This document shows, in pieces, positions 1 through 6,023 of a stretch of DNA of 20,733 bases (its first letter is position 1; each line of letters opens with the position of its first letter). The notes under the pieces were generated by a model. The model did no database searches, was not told the DNA's origin, and saw nothing but the letters and a program-made list of their open reading frames with translations. Both the position numbers and the translations under genes were made by a program. The DNA comes from Candidatus Aerophobota bacterium (GTDB taxonomy: Bacteria; Aerophobota; Aerophobia; Aerophobales; B3-G15): positions 1-20,733 of the forward strand of contig JAUWZM010000048.1 of assembly GCA_030615365.1 (NCBI GenBank), written 5' to 3'.

Positions 1-136
1 GGGTTCCAGTTGAAAGCTGCCAGTTATTCCTGAATTTTCTTAAAAAGTGGCAGCTTTGTTCAGGAATGAGTGGCAACTTTAGCCTGGAATAGGTGGCAGG
101 TTTGTTCAGGAATAGGTGGCAGGTTTGCGCTGGAAT
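1..136. repeat. Divergent arrays of ~23-bp repeats, probable IS21-family element ends
   Basis: Four direct 21-bp units separated by 2 bp lie at 47-67, 70-90, 93-113 and 116-136. All start GTGGCA, have a central TTT and end in a GGAAT core. On the other strand, 4-34 carries a full unit plus part of another with the same 23-bp spacing, so the two arrays point away from a short AT-rich centre (35-46). Multiple internal repeats serving as transposase sites are known at the ends of IS21-family elements, and the CTTT...CTGGAAT pattern is reminiscent of them. No istA or istB gene lies inside the window, so the family is inferred. The last unit ends 37 bp before the neighbouring gene's stop codon. 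Confidence 0.6.
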
Positions 137-172
137 CTACAATACCCTTCAGTTTATCAATTCAACTACCAT

Positions 173-613
173 CTAAACCATGTTGTGTGCACGGATTATT
201 TGTTCTTCCAGCGTATGAAAAGGGTGATGTGGATCATCTGAAGCCCACTTTATCTCTTTCATTTTCTTAAGGCAAGTCGAGCAACTTTTAAGTTCAGATG
301 CCCATGGCACTTGCCAATCATATCTTTTACATGTCTCACAAAAAACGGCTATACAACGATAGGGCTTACCACCTATTTTATTCTTATTGCGAACATCTCC
401 CCAGGCTTCCTGCCAAAAGCCACAAAATTTACACGCTCTATATTTTCGAGTTATTTTTCCCTCTGAGTTCTTAGACGCTCTGGGCCCATAAAACCCCAGA
501 GTTTTGCATTGCGGACAGGGCAATGAACAACCACCAAGTGGAGCATGCCTTCCACAAAAAACATTTGAATTCTTCTCATCCTCCCAATGCTTCTCAGTAT
601 ATTCTTTGTTCAT
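173..613 (-). CDS. Double zinc-ribbon protein of unknown function
   Basis: This 146-residue soluble protein has eleven cysteines, ten of which are grouped like two zinc ribbons. The first pairs CPQC (33-36) with CKFC (61-64). The second pairs C87 and CETC (92-95) with CSTC (111-114). It also has aromatic segments (FWQEAWGD around 66-73, YDWQVPW around 98-104) and a histidine-rich stretch near 128-133. I do not recognise a named family. Zinc ribbons of this form usually bind nucleic acid or stabilise protein contacts, which is inference here. A GGGGGAG stretch about 13 nt upstream may be the ribosome binding site. It is the last gene of the minus-strand run, 98 bp after the first protease, and ends next to the insertion-sequence-like repeats. 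Confidence 0.75.
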   Translation of the reverse strand: MNKEYTEKHWEDEKNSNVFCGRHAPLGGCSLPCPQCKTLGFYGPRASKNSEGKITRKYRACKFCGFWQEAWGDVRNKNKIGGKPYRCIAVFCETCKRYDWQVPWASELKSCSTCLKKMKEIKWASDDPHHPFHTLEEQIIRAHNMV

Positions 614-711
614 AATTTAGTTTGCTCCCCCACTGGATAAAGTTTGAACCTGGGTAATGGAGACAGGTGAATGCTTCGGAATGCCGGTTCTCCTCAGACC
701 GTAGTTTGGCC

Positions 712-1134
712 CTATCTTTTCTTTCTCAACGGGGTAATCTCAATAACATTGTGGTCTTTCTCAAATTTTATTCTGAAAGCGTCAAAGAATTCTTCTTGAT
801 CTAAAATTGCAAAAATACCAGATGCGGAAGCAAAACCTGCTAAAACTTGGGTTTTCTCATCCATTCCTACAATTTGAATCTGAATTTTATGACGAAAAGC
901 TGGGATTCTACCTCCTTCAATTCCGCTGAACGTTTCTTTTTCTCCTTTTTCTAAATCCAAACCAATTTCTCTACCTAAATCAGCGTGAAATAAACATCTA
1001 TCAGCACCAGAGTCAATAAGAGCATCAACAGTAACGCTACCCCTAGGTCCAAATAAAGTAACCGGAATTATTGGACGGCTAATCCACTTTTTCCCGGGCT
1101 CCTTTGTAGGGATTTTCAGGTAAGGGAATTTCAT
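712..1134 (-). CDS. Retropepsin-like aspartic protease (copy 1)
   Basis: A 140-residue protein with the hallmark of single-domain, dimerising clan AA aspartic proteases: ALIDSGADRCLF, with catalytic Asp41 in D-S-G-A (41-44). A flap-like glycine segment (GIEGGRIPAFRH) follows at 71-82, and the C-terminal hydrophobic strand FAILDQEEFF is at 108-117. In related proteins the last motif is normally hydrophobic-hydrophobic-Gly, as in copy 2 (ALLGRDNFF). Here Asp replaces that Gly, so activity may be altered. There is no signal peptide, so it probably acts in the cytoplasm. The start codon lies 2 nt after the TAG stop of the DUF5678 gene and has no ribosome binding site of its own, which implies translational coupling. 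The substrate is unknown. Confidence 0.85.
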   Translation of the reverse strand: MKFPYLKIPTKEPGKKWISRPIIPVTLFGPRGSVTVDALIDSGADRCLFHADLGREIGLDLEKGEKETFSGIEGGRIPAFRHKIQIQIVGMDEKTQVLAGFASASGIFAILDQEEFFDAFRIKFEKDHNVIEITPLRKKR

Positions 1135-1136
1135 CT

Positions 1137-1352
1137 CTAAAAGGGGGGTACATAACTTACATCAAAAGGAGGAAGCTTAATAAAAACATATTCTCTGCTT
1201 TCCTTTTCAGCCTTTTCCCTCGCCTCCCTTAAGCTCTCTCCTGCCCCTAAAACTCTTTTGTGATCCAAAGATAAAGCAACCCATTTACCCTCATATGGTT
1301 TTAATTTTTCACTCAAATCAATAGGCTTTAAGATAGATGTTTTATCCTTCAT
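1137..1352 (-). CDS. DUF5678 domain protein (copy 1)
   Basis: A 71-residue protein with the DUF5678 signature: Y-E-G-K-W-V-A-L at 20-27, a short beta hairpin, the helix segment SLREAREKAEKESRE (40-54) and a final strand ending in a proline-rich tail. The family is small and uncharacterised. It is often predicted as a compact alpha-beta fold, which is recalled rather than computed. The start is well placed after a nine-G run (complement of 1359-1367) that serves as an extended purine-rich ribosome binding site, with a 6-nt spacer. A near-consensus promoter lies just upstream. The tight coupling to an aspartic protease, repeated at 1926-2544, suggests the two act as a pair, perhaps as partner, inhibitor or substrate adaptor. 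Confidence 0.85.
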   Translation of the reverse strand: MKDKTSILKPIDLSEKLKPYEGKWVALSLDHKRVLGAGESLREAREKAEKESREYVFIKLPPFDVSYVPPF

Positions 1353-1358
1353 AATTTT

Positions 1359-1367
1359 CCCCCCCCC
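1359..1367 (-). repeat. Nine-base G tract at the ribosome binding site
   Basis: An uninterrupted run of nine C on the plus strand gives G9 on the coding strand, 6 nt before the ATG of the DUF5678 gene. It overlaps the Shine-Dalgarno position, so a change in length would change translation of this gene and of the coupled protease. Confidence 0.75.
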
Positions 1368-1386
1368 TATAGGTGATTACCTCTTT

Positions 1387-1415
1387 ATATTAAACAATTT
1401 TTCTCAAAATATCAA
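1387..1415 (-). promoter_or_regulatory. Sigma-70-type promoter for the first DUF5678-protease pair
   Basis: On the minus strand, TTGATA (1410-1415) is followed by a 17-bp spacer and TAATAT (1387-1392). The predicted transcript start is about 25-30 nt before the ATG at 1352. It sits in the 116-bp gap after the PH-domain gene, so this pair and the zinc-ribbon gene can be transcribed separately from the upstream genes. Confidence 0.65.
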
Positions 1416-1468
1416 GCTTCTTTTGTTTATATTGGTTCATTCATATACCAACCAGAGAGGTTGTTACT

Positions 1469-1981
1469 TTACAGGCCTCCATAATTCTTTATTGCTTGGA
1501 TTATTTTTTCTTTGATTTTCCGTGGTGAAGGGATAAAATCAAAAACAATCTTCCCGTAAGTTCCCGCTGATTCAATTTCAATATCCCCGAAACCAAAGAT
1601 CCTTCCCCAAATTCCAAACCTGCAGGTTACATCTTGAACTTTATCAAGGTGAATGCTCACAATCCTTTTGCCAATAATTCCCCTCTTATCAATGAGCCTC
1701 AGGTTGGTTAAGTAGTAGTTAGTGCAAAGCCATCCTAAAAATATAACAATTCCAGCAAAAGTCAAAGCTCCTCCTAAAATCAGCCATATCTTCCACATCA
1801 AATTTGGGTTTATAGCCTCCAATAGGATGGGTAAGCATTTGATCAAAAGAAATGTTAAAATCTCCACGCAAACCTCGGGCCCTGTGAAAACTAACCAGTG
1901 GGGATGAGTCCGGAAAATAATTCTTTCATCCGGCAAAAGTAAAAATATCCGAGAAATATAAGTTGGAGCCTGTCTTTTCAT
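1469..1981 (-). CDS. Membrane protein with bacterial PH domain (bPH_2/DUF304)
   Basis: A 170-residue membrane protein. After a short cytoplasmic start containing the LLPDERIIFRTHPHW segment (14-29) there are two hydrophobic helices, about 36-54 and 62-85. They are followed by a bPH_2 domain (about 88-165) with the typical YYLTNLRLIDKRGI (89-102) and a GFGDIEIESAGTYG segment (130-143). Such proteins are widespread and mostly uncharacterised, and they probably anchor or organise membrane complexes. The only good start, at 1981, makes the gene overlap the end of the preceding protease by 56 nt in another frame, with only a weak GAGA-type ribosome binding site. Assignment to bPH_2 is confident; the role is not known. 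Confidence 0.85.
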   Translation of the reverse strand: MKRQAPTYISRIFLLLPDERIIFRTHPHWLVFTGPEVCVEILTFLLIKCLPILLEAINPNLMWKIWLILGGALTFAGIVIFLGWLCTNYYLTNLRLIDKRGIIGKRIVSIHLDKVQDVTCRFGIWGRIFGFGDIEIESAGTYGKIVFDFIPSPRKIKEKIIQAIKNYGGL

Positions 1982-2354
1982 TACTTTTGTTTCTCAATTT
2001 TGACCTTTTATATCTTTCGTTAAAGGTAATCAAAAACGGTAAAAAGAAATTGTCCCTTCCTAAAAGGGCGGTCTTGACTTTAGAGAAAACGATCCTGCAA
2101 TTAAACGTCATATCGTCTACCTGGACTGGTACCTTGTGCAAATATCCTAAAAACTGCTCACCAACCACTCCTTGGAGGAAACTTTTCTTTCCCTCCTCTT
2201 TTCTTACCCCCAGCTTTTCTGCAACCTCCAAGCTAAATAAAGAATAATCAGCCCCAGAATCAAGAAGAGCTAACATTTTAATCCTTTCTTTCGGCCCAAC
2301 CAAAACTACTTCAATCAAAGGATAATCTTGGATGTAGGGAAATTCCTTTTTCAT
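1926..2354 (-). CDS. Retropepsin-like aspartic protease (copy 2)
   Basis: A 142-residue protein with LALLDSGADYSLF at 28-40 (catalytic Asp32 in D-S-G-A), a flap-like GVVGEQFLGYLH at 62-73 and the canonical (L/I)LG motif in ALLGRDNFF (96-104). All elements expected of a homodimeric retropepsin fold are present. It shares the core layout with copy 1 but the sequences are well diverged, so the duplication is old or the copies arrived separately. The start lies 7 nt after the DUF5678 stop; the nearest GAGAGG is too far away, so coupling is likely. The last 18 or so residues are encoded in the overlap with the PH-domain gene and lie beyond the conserved core. This tail may be a stop-codon-loss extension. 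Confidence 0.85.
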   Translation of the reverse strand: MKKEFPYIQDYPLIEVVLVGPKERIKMLALLDSGADYSLFSLEVAEKLGVRKEEGKKSFLQGVVGEQFLGYLHKVPVQVDDMTFNCRIVFSKVKTALLGRDNFFLPFLITFNERYKRSKLRNKSNEKTGSNLYFSDIFTFAG

Positions 2355-2361
2355 TAATCAG

Positions 2362-2544
2362 TTAGTGAACCTCTCCCTTTTTAGGAACACAGAACACAGC
2401 GGCCTTTTTCTCCAATCCTTTCTTTTCCATCTTTTTCATTAAACTGTTTAAAGTTCTCCCGTTTTCTACCACTTTACCCTCTAAAAAGGCAACCCACTTT
2501 CCTGAGTATTTATCTAAATGGATTTTCTTTTTTACCTTTCCCAT
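2362..2544 (-). CDS. DUF5678 domain protein (copy 2)
   Basis: A 60-residue protein with the same layout as the copy at 1137-1352: Y-S-G-K-W-V-A-F at 13-20, a short hairpin with NGRTL (28-32), a basic helix (33-48) and the strand AAVFCVP (48-54). It lacks the proline-rich end of copy 1. It starts 11 nt after the stop of the transfer ATPase with no visible Shine-Dalgarno sequence, so it is probably translated by coupling within a polycistronic message. The protease follows directly. Recognition rests on the GKWVA core and on the identical gene order in both copies. Confidence 0.8.
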   Translation of the reverse strand: MGKVKKKIHLDKYSGKWVAFLEGKVVENGRTLNSLMKKMEKKGLEKKAAVFCVPKKGEVH

Positions 2545-2555
2545 ATTGTAGTTTT

Positions 2556-3248
2556 TTAGATTAAGGGATATTGCCTTTGTTTAAAGTTATAAAGGATATC
2601 TTTTTCTACTTCTCTCCTTGACCTTGCATACTTTTGTCTTGATAGCTCAATGATTTCCTTTTTGCAGGATGTTTCTCTTTCAGGTGAAGGAAAGGTTGTG
2701 GCACTGAAAGGTTGAGAAATTGCTCCATTGACCATTAACTTCAAGTAGATGTGGTAGTTGGGAAGGCTGATAAGGTCAATCTCTTTAAAAACAGGATAAA
2801 ATTCCCGGGCTAAAAACTTTACATCCTCGGCTCCTACCCTGAAAGTTATAAGTGTTCCAACATTGCCAAAGATAGCTGCCCTTATCCTCTCATTAAGCTG
2901 CTCTATGTATTGGTGGGCTAAGATTAAATTCAGCCCGTATTTTCTTGCTTCGGACAAAATATCAGCAAAGGATAGGGTAAGGAAGTTGTGGATCTCATCT
3001 ACATATAAATAAAATGGTCGCCTCTTTCCTTCTGGTAAATCCGCCCTGCTCTCGGTGGCAAGCTGGAGTTTAGTCACCATCATTGCTCCTAAAAGAGAGG
3101 ATGCATCCTCTCTAATTTTGCCCTTGGCCAAATTAGCTATCAAAATCTTCCCCTCATCCATTATCTTCCTTGAATTGAAGGTGTTTTTCCTTTGCCCTAC
3201 TATATTTCTTAAGGGGGTACTGGCTAAGAATGCACCTATCTTATTCAA
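2556..3248 (-). CDS. TraD/HerA-like transfer ATPase, C-terminal part after in-frame TAG
   Basis: This is the continuation, in the same frame, of the gene starting at 3884. The nominal start at 3248 is a TTG inside conserved sequence (ISPILNKIGAFLAS), so it is unlikely to be a natural start. It carries the Walker B motif FYLYVDEIHN (79-88, with D84 and E85) and the NLILAHQYIEQL sensor-like segment (around 111-122). The GNVGT...FRVG segment that follows is typical of type IV secretion DNA-binding proteins. With the upstream part the complete protein would be about 442 residues, the size of stand-alone soluble members. Without readthrough the two halves separate Walker A from Walker B, so the gene is probably inactive unless the stop is bypassed. 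Confidence 0.8.
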   Translation of the reverse strand: MNKIGAFLASTPLRNIVGQRKNTFNSRKIMDEGKILIANLAKGKIREDASSLLGAMMVTKLQLATESRADLPEGKRRPFYLYVDEIHNFLTLSFADILSEARKYGLNLILAHQYIEQLNERIRAAIFGNVGTLITFRVGAEDVKFLAREFYPVFKEIDLISLPNYHIYLKLMVNGAISQPFSATTFPSPERETSCKKEIIELSRQKYARSRREVEKDILYNFKQRQYPLI

Positions 3249-3275
3249 GATTGGAGATATAGCATCTTGTCTTCG

Positions 3276-3884
3276 CTAGGCTGAATATTTTTCAAACTCA
3301 AAGAGCCAAAAATCTTTAACCTGCTCATTTCTAATCCCCAATAGCACAGATTTTCTAAACTCTTTATCCGTTAACAGCTTTGGCACATCAAGAAGCGTGC
3401 TTCCCGGAAACTCCAAAAGGGTCAAAAGGGAGTACCTTAAAATATGTTCCAACCTTGGTCCCCAAAAATCAAACCAAATTTTTTTAAAACAAGAGATAAG
3501 ACCTGATGCTACGAGGTGGAAATTATCAGGGCTAACATGCTCTAAAGGATTAAAGGCAACAGGGCATTCAGTATCTTGTGGATTGAAATAGATAACGTCC
3601 TTTACCCTTTCCTCAGGCACAAAATGCAAAGCATCCTCAGCTAAATCCCCGTGAGGGTCTATTAGTGCCAGACCATTTTCTTCTGTAATATCTGATATAA
3701 CCATATTCTCAATTAAAGTGGACTTCCCGGTCCCAGTCTTTCCCACAATATACACATGACCACGTCTATTTTTTTCCTTTATCCCAAACCTTTTCCTTAT
3801 GTCTCTGTAGTTGGTTATAGCAAAGGGGATGATCTTATTTTTGGTCCCATCATCTTTTGTCATATTCAGAAAATTATAAACCAT
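3276..3884 (-). CDS. TraD/HerA-like transfer ATPase, N-terminal part (interrupted gene)
   Basis: 202 residues with Walker A GKTGTGKST (48-56) and the family-typical ALIDPHGDLAEDAL (73-86), followed by VIYFNPQD and AFNPLEH segments. These mark the DNA-translocating ATPases of conjugation and type IV secretion coupling proteins (TraD/TrwB, HerA-FtsK superfamily). The start at 3884 has GGGGAGA about 5 nt upstream. The reading ends at a TAG (3276-3278) inside a conserved segment (FEFEKYSA-stop-RRQDAISPI). The same frame continues open for 239 codons, so one substitution explains the split. There is no N-terminal membrane helix. It heads a minus-strand run with the second DUF5678-protease pair and is divergent from the nuclease at 4008. 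Confidence 0.85.
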   Translation of the reverse strand: MVYNFLNMTKDDGTKNKIIPFAITNYRDIRKRFGIKEKNRRGHVYIVGKTGTGKSTLIENMVISDITEENGLALIDPHGDLAEDALHFVPEERVKDVIYFNPQDTECPVAFNPLEHVSPDNFHLVASGLISCFKKIWFDFWGPRLEHILRYSLLTLLEFPGSTLLDVPKLLTDKEFRKSVLLGIRNEQVKDFWLFEFEKYSA

Positions 3885-4007
3885 TAGCGTCTCCCCATTA
3901 AAGAAAGGAAAATCTGCTTCTTTAGATAAATCATCCCTTTTTTTTCGCTTTAAACAGAGGGCTAAATTGGAAAAAGAACCTTAAAAAGAAAAAAGGAGGT
4001 AGGATCA

Positions 4008-5024
4008 ATGAAGTTAAAAGAAGTTTCTTATTCAAAGCTTCGCCAGTATCTTTTTTGCCCTCGCTCGTTTAGATTCAGTTACATTGATAGGATTGAGCCT
4101 CAATCTTTAACGCCACTTCGAGTGGGAGGAGCTGTCCACAAAGCAGTTGAACTTTTGGTAAAAAATGCAAGAGAAATTGGAGAGGTTGCTGGAATTAAAG
4201 AAATTTACAGCTTACTTTCCGACCCTACAGAGATCGGTGATGCGCTTTTGATGTTTAAGAGAGTGTCCAGAATCTTGGAAAATCATTCTTATCTTAGATC
4301 AGAGCTTATCCTACGAACCAGGATAAACGGTCTTCCCCCCATTGTTTCCCGGTTTGATATTGTCCAGCCCACAAGTGATTTTTACAGGGTTATTGACCTT
4401 AAAACATCTTACCGGATTCCAACTAGATGGGAACTTGAGAATGATTTTCAGGCAAAATTCTACACCCTGGTAGCACGCCACCACATAAAGGAGCACCCTG
4501 TTAAATTTTCCTTCTACTTTGTCCGCTACGACACCTTAGAAGATGTTGATGTTGAGCCGATAACAGCTAAAGAACTTCGGGCTTTGATTGATTTGGTTGA
4601 AAAAGATGATAGATTCGAGCCCAAACCCCAGTACTGTCATCTGTGCCCTTATCTTTACCACTGTGAGGCAGGAAGGGTACAGGATATCCCAGAGGGGATT
4701 GCTAAGGGTTATCTTCTACATAAGGCAAAGTACGAGGAGGCAAAAAACCGTCTTAAAGAGATAACAAAAGATGCTCCCTTAGAAATAGCTGGACTCTGGT
4801 TTGGTTATGACTCCACCTTAGTTAACAGGGTGAAGGATTGGAAAGAAATAGCCCAAAGGGTACTGGATAAAAAGCTACTGGTAAAAACGGACCTTCGCTG
4901 GTTGAGGGAAGATCTGCCAGATTTCTTTAAAGAGCTGACTGAGGAAGAGTTGGTTAAAGTAAGGACCCAAACAAGATTTGGTGTAAAAGAAAACAATAAA
5001 AATGAGGAGGGAAATTATGGCTAA
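4008..5024 (+). CDS. Cas4/RecB-like PD-(D/E)XK nuclease with probable 4Fe-4S cluster
   Basis: A 338-residue protein matching the AddB/Cas4/RecB nuclease fold. It opens with SYSKLRQYLFCPRSF (7-21), which contains Cys17. GGAVHKAVE (40-48) gives the His of motif I (H44), and FDIV (116-119) gives Asp117. IDLKT (129-133) supplies D130 and K132, and QAKFYTLVA (148-156) is the QxxxY motif. A C-x2-C-x5-C cluster (C210, C213, C219) completes four cysteines with Cys17, as in Fe-S-containing exonucleases. It should resect or process DNA ends. About 100 further residues (240-338) of unknown role follow. The start has an excellent AGGAGG 10 nt upstream. It forms an operon with the next gene, overlapping it by 8 nt (ATGGCTAA). 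No cas1 or cas2 is present, so a phage or mobile-element recombination role is likelier than CRISPR adaptation. Confidence 0.85.
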   Translation: MKLKEVSYSKLRQYLFCPRSFRFSYIDRIEPQSLTPLRVGGAVHKAVELLVKNAREIGEVAGIKEIYSLLSDPTEIGDALLMFKRVSRILENHSYLRSELILRTRINGLPPIVSRFDIVQPTSDFYRVIDLKTSYRIPTRWELENDFQAKFYTLVARHHIKEHPVKFSFYFVRYDTLEDVDVEPITAKELRALIDLVEKDDRFEPKPQYCHLCPYLYHCEAGRVQDIPEGIAKGYLLHKAKYEEAKNRLKEITKDAPLEIAGLWFGYDSTLVNRVKDWKEIAQRVLDKKLLVKTDLRWLREDLPDFFKELTEEELVKVRTQTRFGVKENNKNEEGNYG

Positions 5025-5064
5025 AAGCAATAAAGGTGAGGTTTCAGTTGTTAATGAGAGATAG
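5017..5064 (+). other. 15-codon leader frame, probable displaced 5' end of the next gene
   Basis: ATG at 5017 has a strong GAGGAGGG 6 nt upstream and overlaps the nuclease stop as ATGGCTAA, as a true operon start would. It encodes MAKSNKGEVSVVNER, then stops at TAG (5062-5064), which shares its last G with the GTG at 5064. Removing one AG from the GAGAG at 5056-5060 would fuse it in frame to the following gene. It is either a coupled leader peptide or the start of a frameshifted gene; I favour the latter. Confidence 0.6.
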
Positions 5065-5822
5065 TGCCAAAAGAGTTTGTTGCCTCCGGCGGTCTTCCTT
5101 TAGGAACAGAGTCCATTGAACCAGAGGATATAATCCTTCCCAGGATACGAATTATTCAGCCCCAATCTCAGGATAGAGATGAATGTGAAGGGAAACTAAA
5201 AAACTCTGTTCCCTCTGAGGTTTACGAGGAAATCACGTTTGTACCGTTAATGGTAATAGGAGGAAGACTTCATTTCTCTCCAGATGAGATGTTTTCCCCG
5301 CCTGATTGTCACTCAAGTGATAGAATCATTGGCACAGGAGCAAGACTTGAAGAGTTAGATGTAAATTTTCAATTCTGTGGCTTCAGTGGTGCAAAAAAGT
5401 GGCTGAAAAAGAAAGGAGTTAAAAAAGAGAATCTTAGGACTGAGATTGAAAAGTTAGAAAAGGAAGGAAAAATCTGCCATCTGGGTGATGGTTTTCCTCC
5501 AGAGTGTTGTGGGGAGTGCCTTGAATACCCGATTTTGCTGGACGGCCTTCTCTGCGCTCTCTCGTTCAAACGCTCTGCAATATCTGAGGCTAAAAAGCTC
5601 AATACCATAGTGAAGCTGAGAAACATTCCATTTTTCTTTCTGAAAACGACTCTTGTTACAGAATTTGCAAAGAGCAAAAAGGGACAGTTCTATGTGCCAC
5701 GCCTTGAGGTAATTGGCGAGACCAGCAATGATGAGGAAAGACACCTTGCTGCAAAGTATTGCCGCGAGCTTATAGAAAGACGAGTGGAAGTTGATTACAG
5801 TTTTCCTGACTATGTGGAATAG
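5064..5822 (+). CDS. Cysteine-rich phage-type protein, likely partner of the nuclease
   Basis: 252 residues from a GTG at 5064, or about 266 if the gene truly begins at 5017. The N-terminus contains EPEDIILPRIRIIQPQSQ (19-36), which resembles conserved phage and integrative-element proteins beginning with a 'proceed, pick L/I-PR-L/I' pattern. These are often found beside recombination nucleases, but I cannot give a named family. Cysteines at 82, 105, 138, 148, 149, 152 and 164 suggest a metal-binding insertion, and the LEKEGKICHL region is helical. The fold is then completed by FKRSAISEAKKLN (168-180) and a beta-rich end. A single-stranded DNA binding or annealing role next to the nuclease is inference. 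No membrane segment is seen. The GTG start has no good ribosome binding site of its own. Confidence 0.7.
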   Translation: MPKEFVASGGLPLGTESIEPEDIILPRIRIIQPQSQDRDECEGKLKNSVPSEVYEEITFVPLMVIGGRLHFSPDEMFSPPDCHSSDRIIGTGARLEELDVNFQFCGFSGAKKWLKKKGVKKENLRTEIEKLEKEGKICHLGDGFPPECCGECLEYPILLDGLLCALSFKRSAISEAKKLNTIVKLRNIPFFFLKTTLVTEFAKSKKGQFYVPRLEVIGETSNDEERHLAAKYCRELIERRVEVDYSFPDYVE

Positions 5823-5843
5823 GGCAAAAAGGATTGCCAAATT

Positions 5844-5875
5844 AAAAGGAGGTAGAAAAATCTACCTCCTTTTTT
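5844..5875 (+). terminator. Rho-independent terminator after the nuclease operon
   Basis: A 13-bp perfect stem pairs 5844-5856 (AAAAGGAGGTAGA) with 5861-5873 across an AAAA loop, ending in a run of six T. It starts 22 bp after the stop codon at 5822. The mirror sequence also ends in T4 on the minus strand, so it may work for the converging operon as well, although that gene ends 150 bp away. The remaining 5876-6023 shows no gene or clear signal. Confidence 0.85.
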
Positions 5876-6023
5876 ACTGTCCCAATCACCTAAAAAGCCG
5901 GTTTTAAACTCAATAGCTTTAAGAGAGATATATAAACCTATTTACATTTTTTGAAATCTTTAAACGCTAAAGGATGGCAGTTTATGATTTGAAATGTTGA
6001 TGAAAAAAGTAGTTGATGTTGCA

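Noticed and set aside
1..136. CRISPR array
   Set aside because: Units abut with only 2-bp gaps and there are no unique spacers; the pattern fits insertion-sequence end repeats.
70..270. 66-codon plus-strand frame overlapping the repeats
   Set aside because: It begins inside the repeat units and runs antisense to the zinc-ribbon gene.
614..711. tRNA-like GGTTCAAA segment between the protease and zinc-ribbon genes
   Set aside because: No acceptor stem, D-arm or anticodon arm can be formed around it.
3276..3278. Recoding of TAG as a sense codon
   Set aside because: TAG ends several other genes here in the normal way (173-175, 712-714, 1137-1139, 11024-11026), so general recoding is not supported.
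4008..5024. CRISPR-associated Cas4
   Set aside because: The motifs fit the broader nuclease family, but no other cas gene or array is present.
5369..5840. Two minus-strand open frames opposite the cysteine-rich gene
   Set aside because: The plus strand shows conserved motifs; these frames lack ribosome binding sites and family features.
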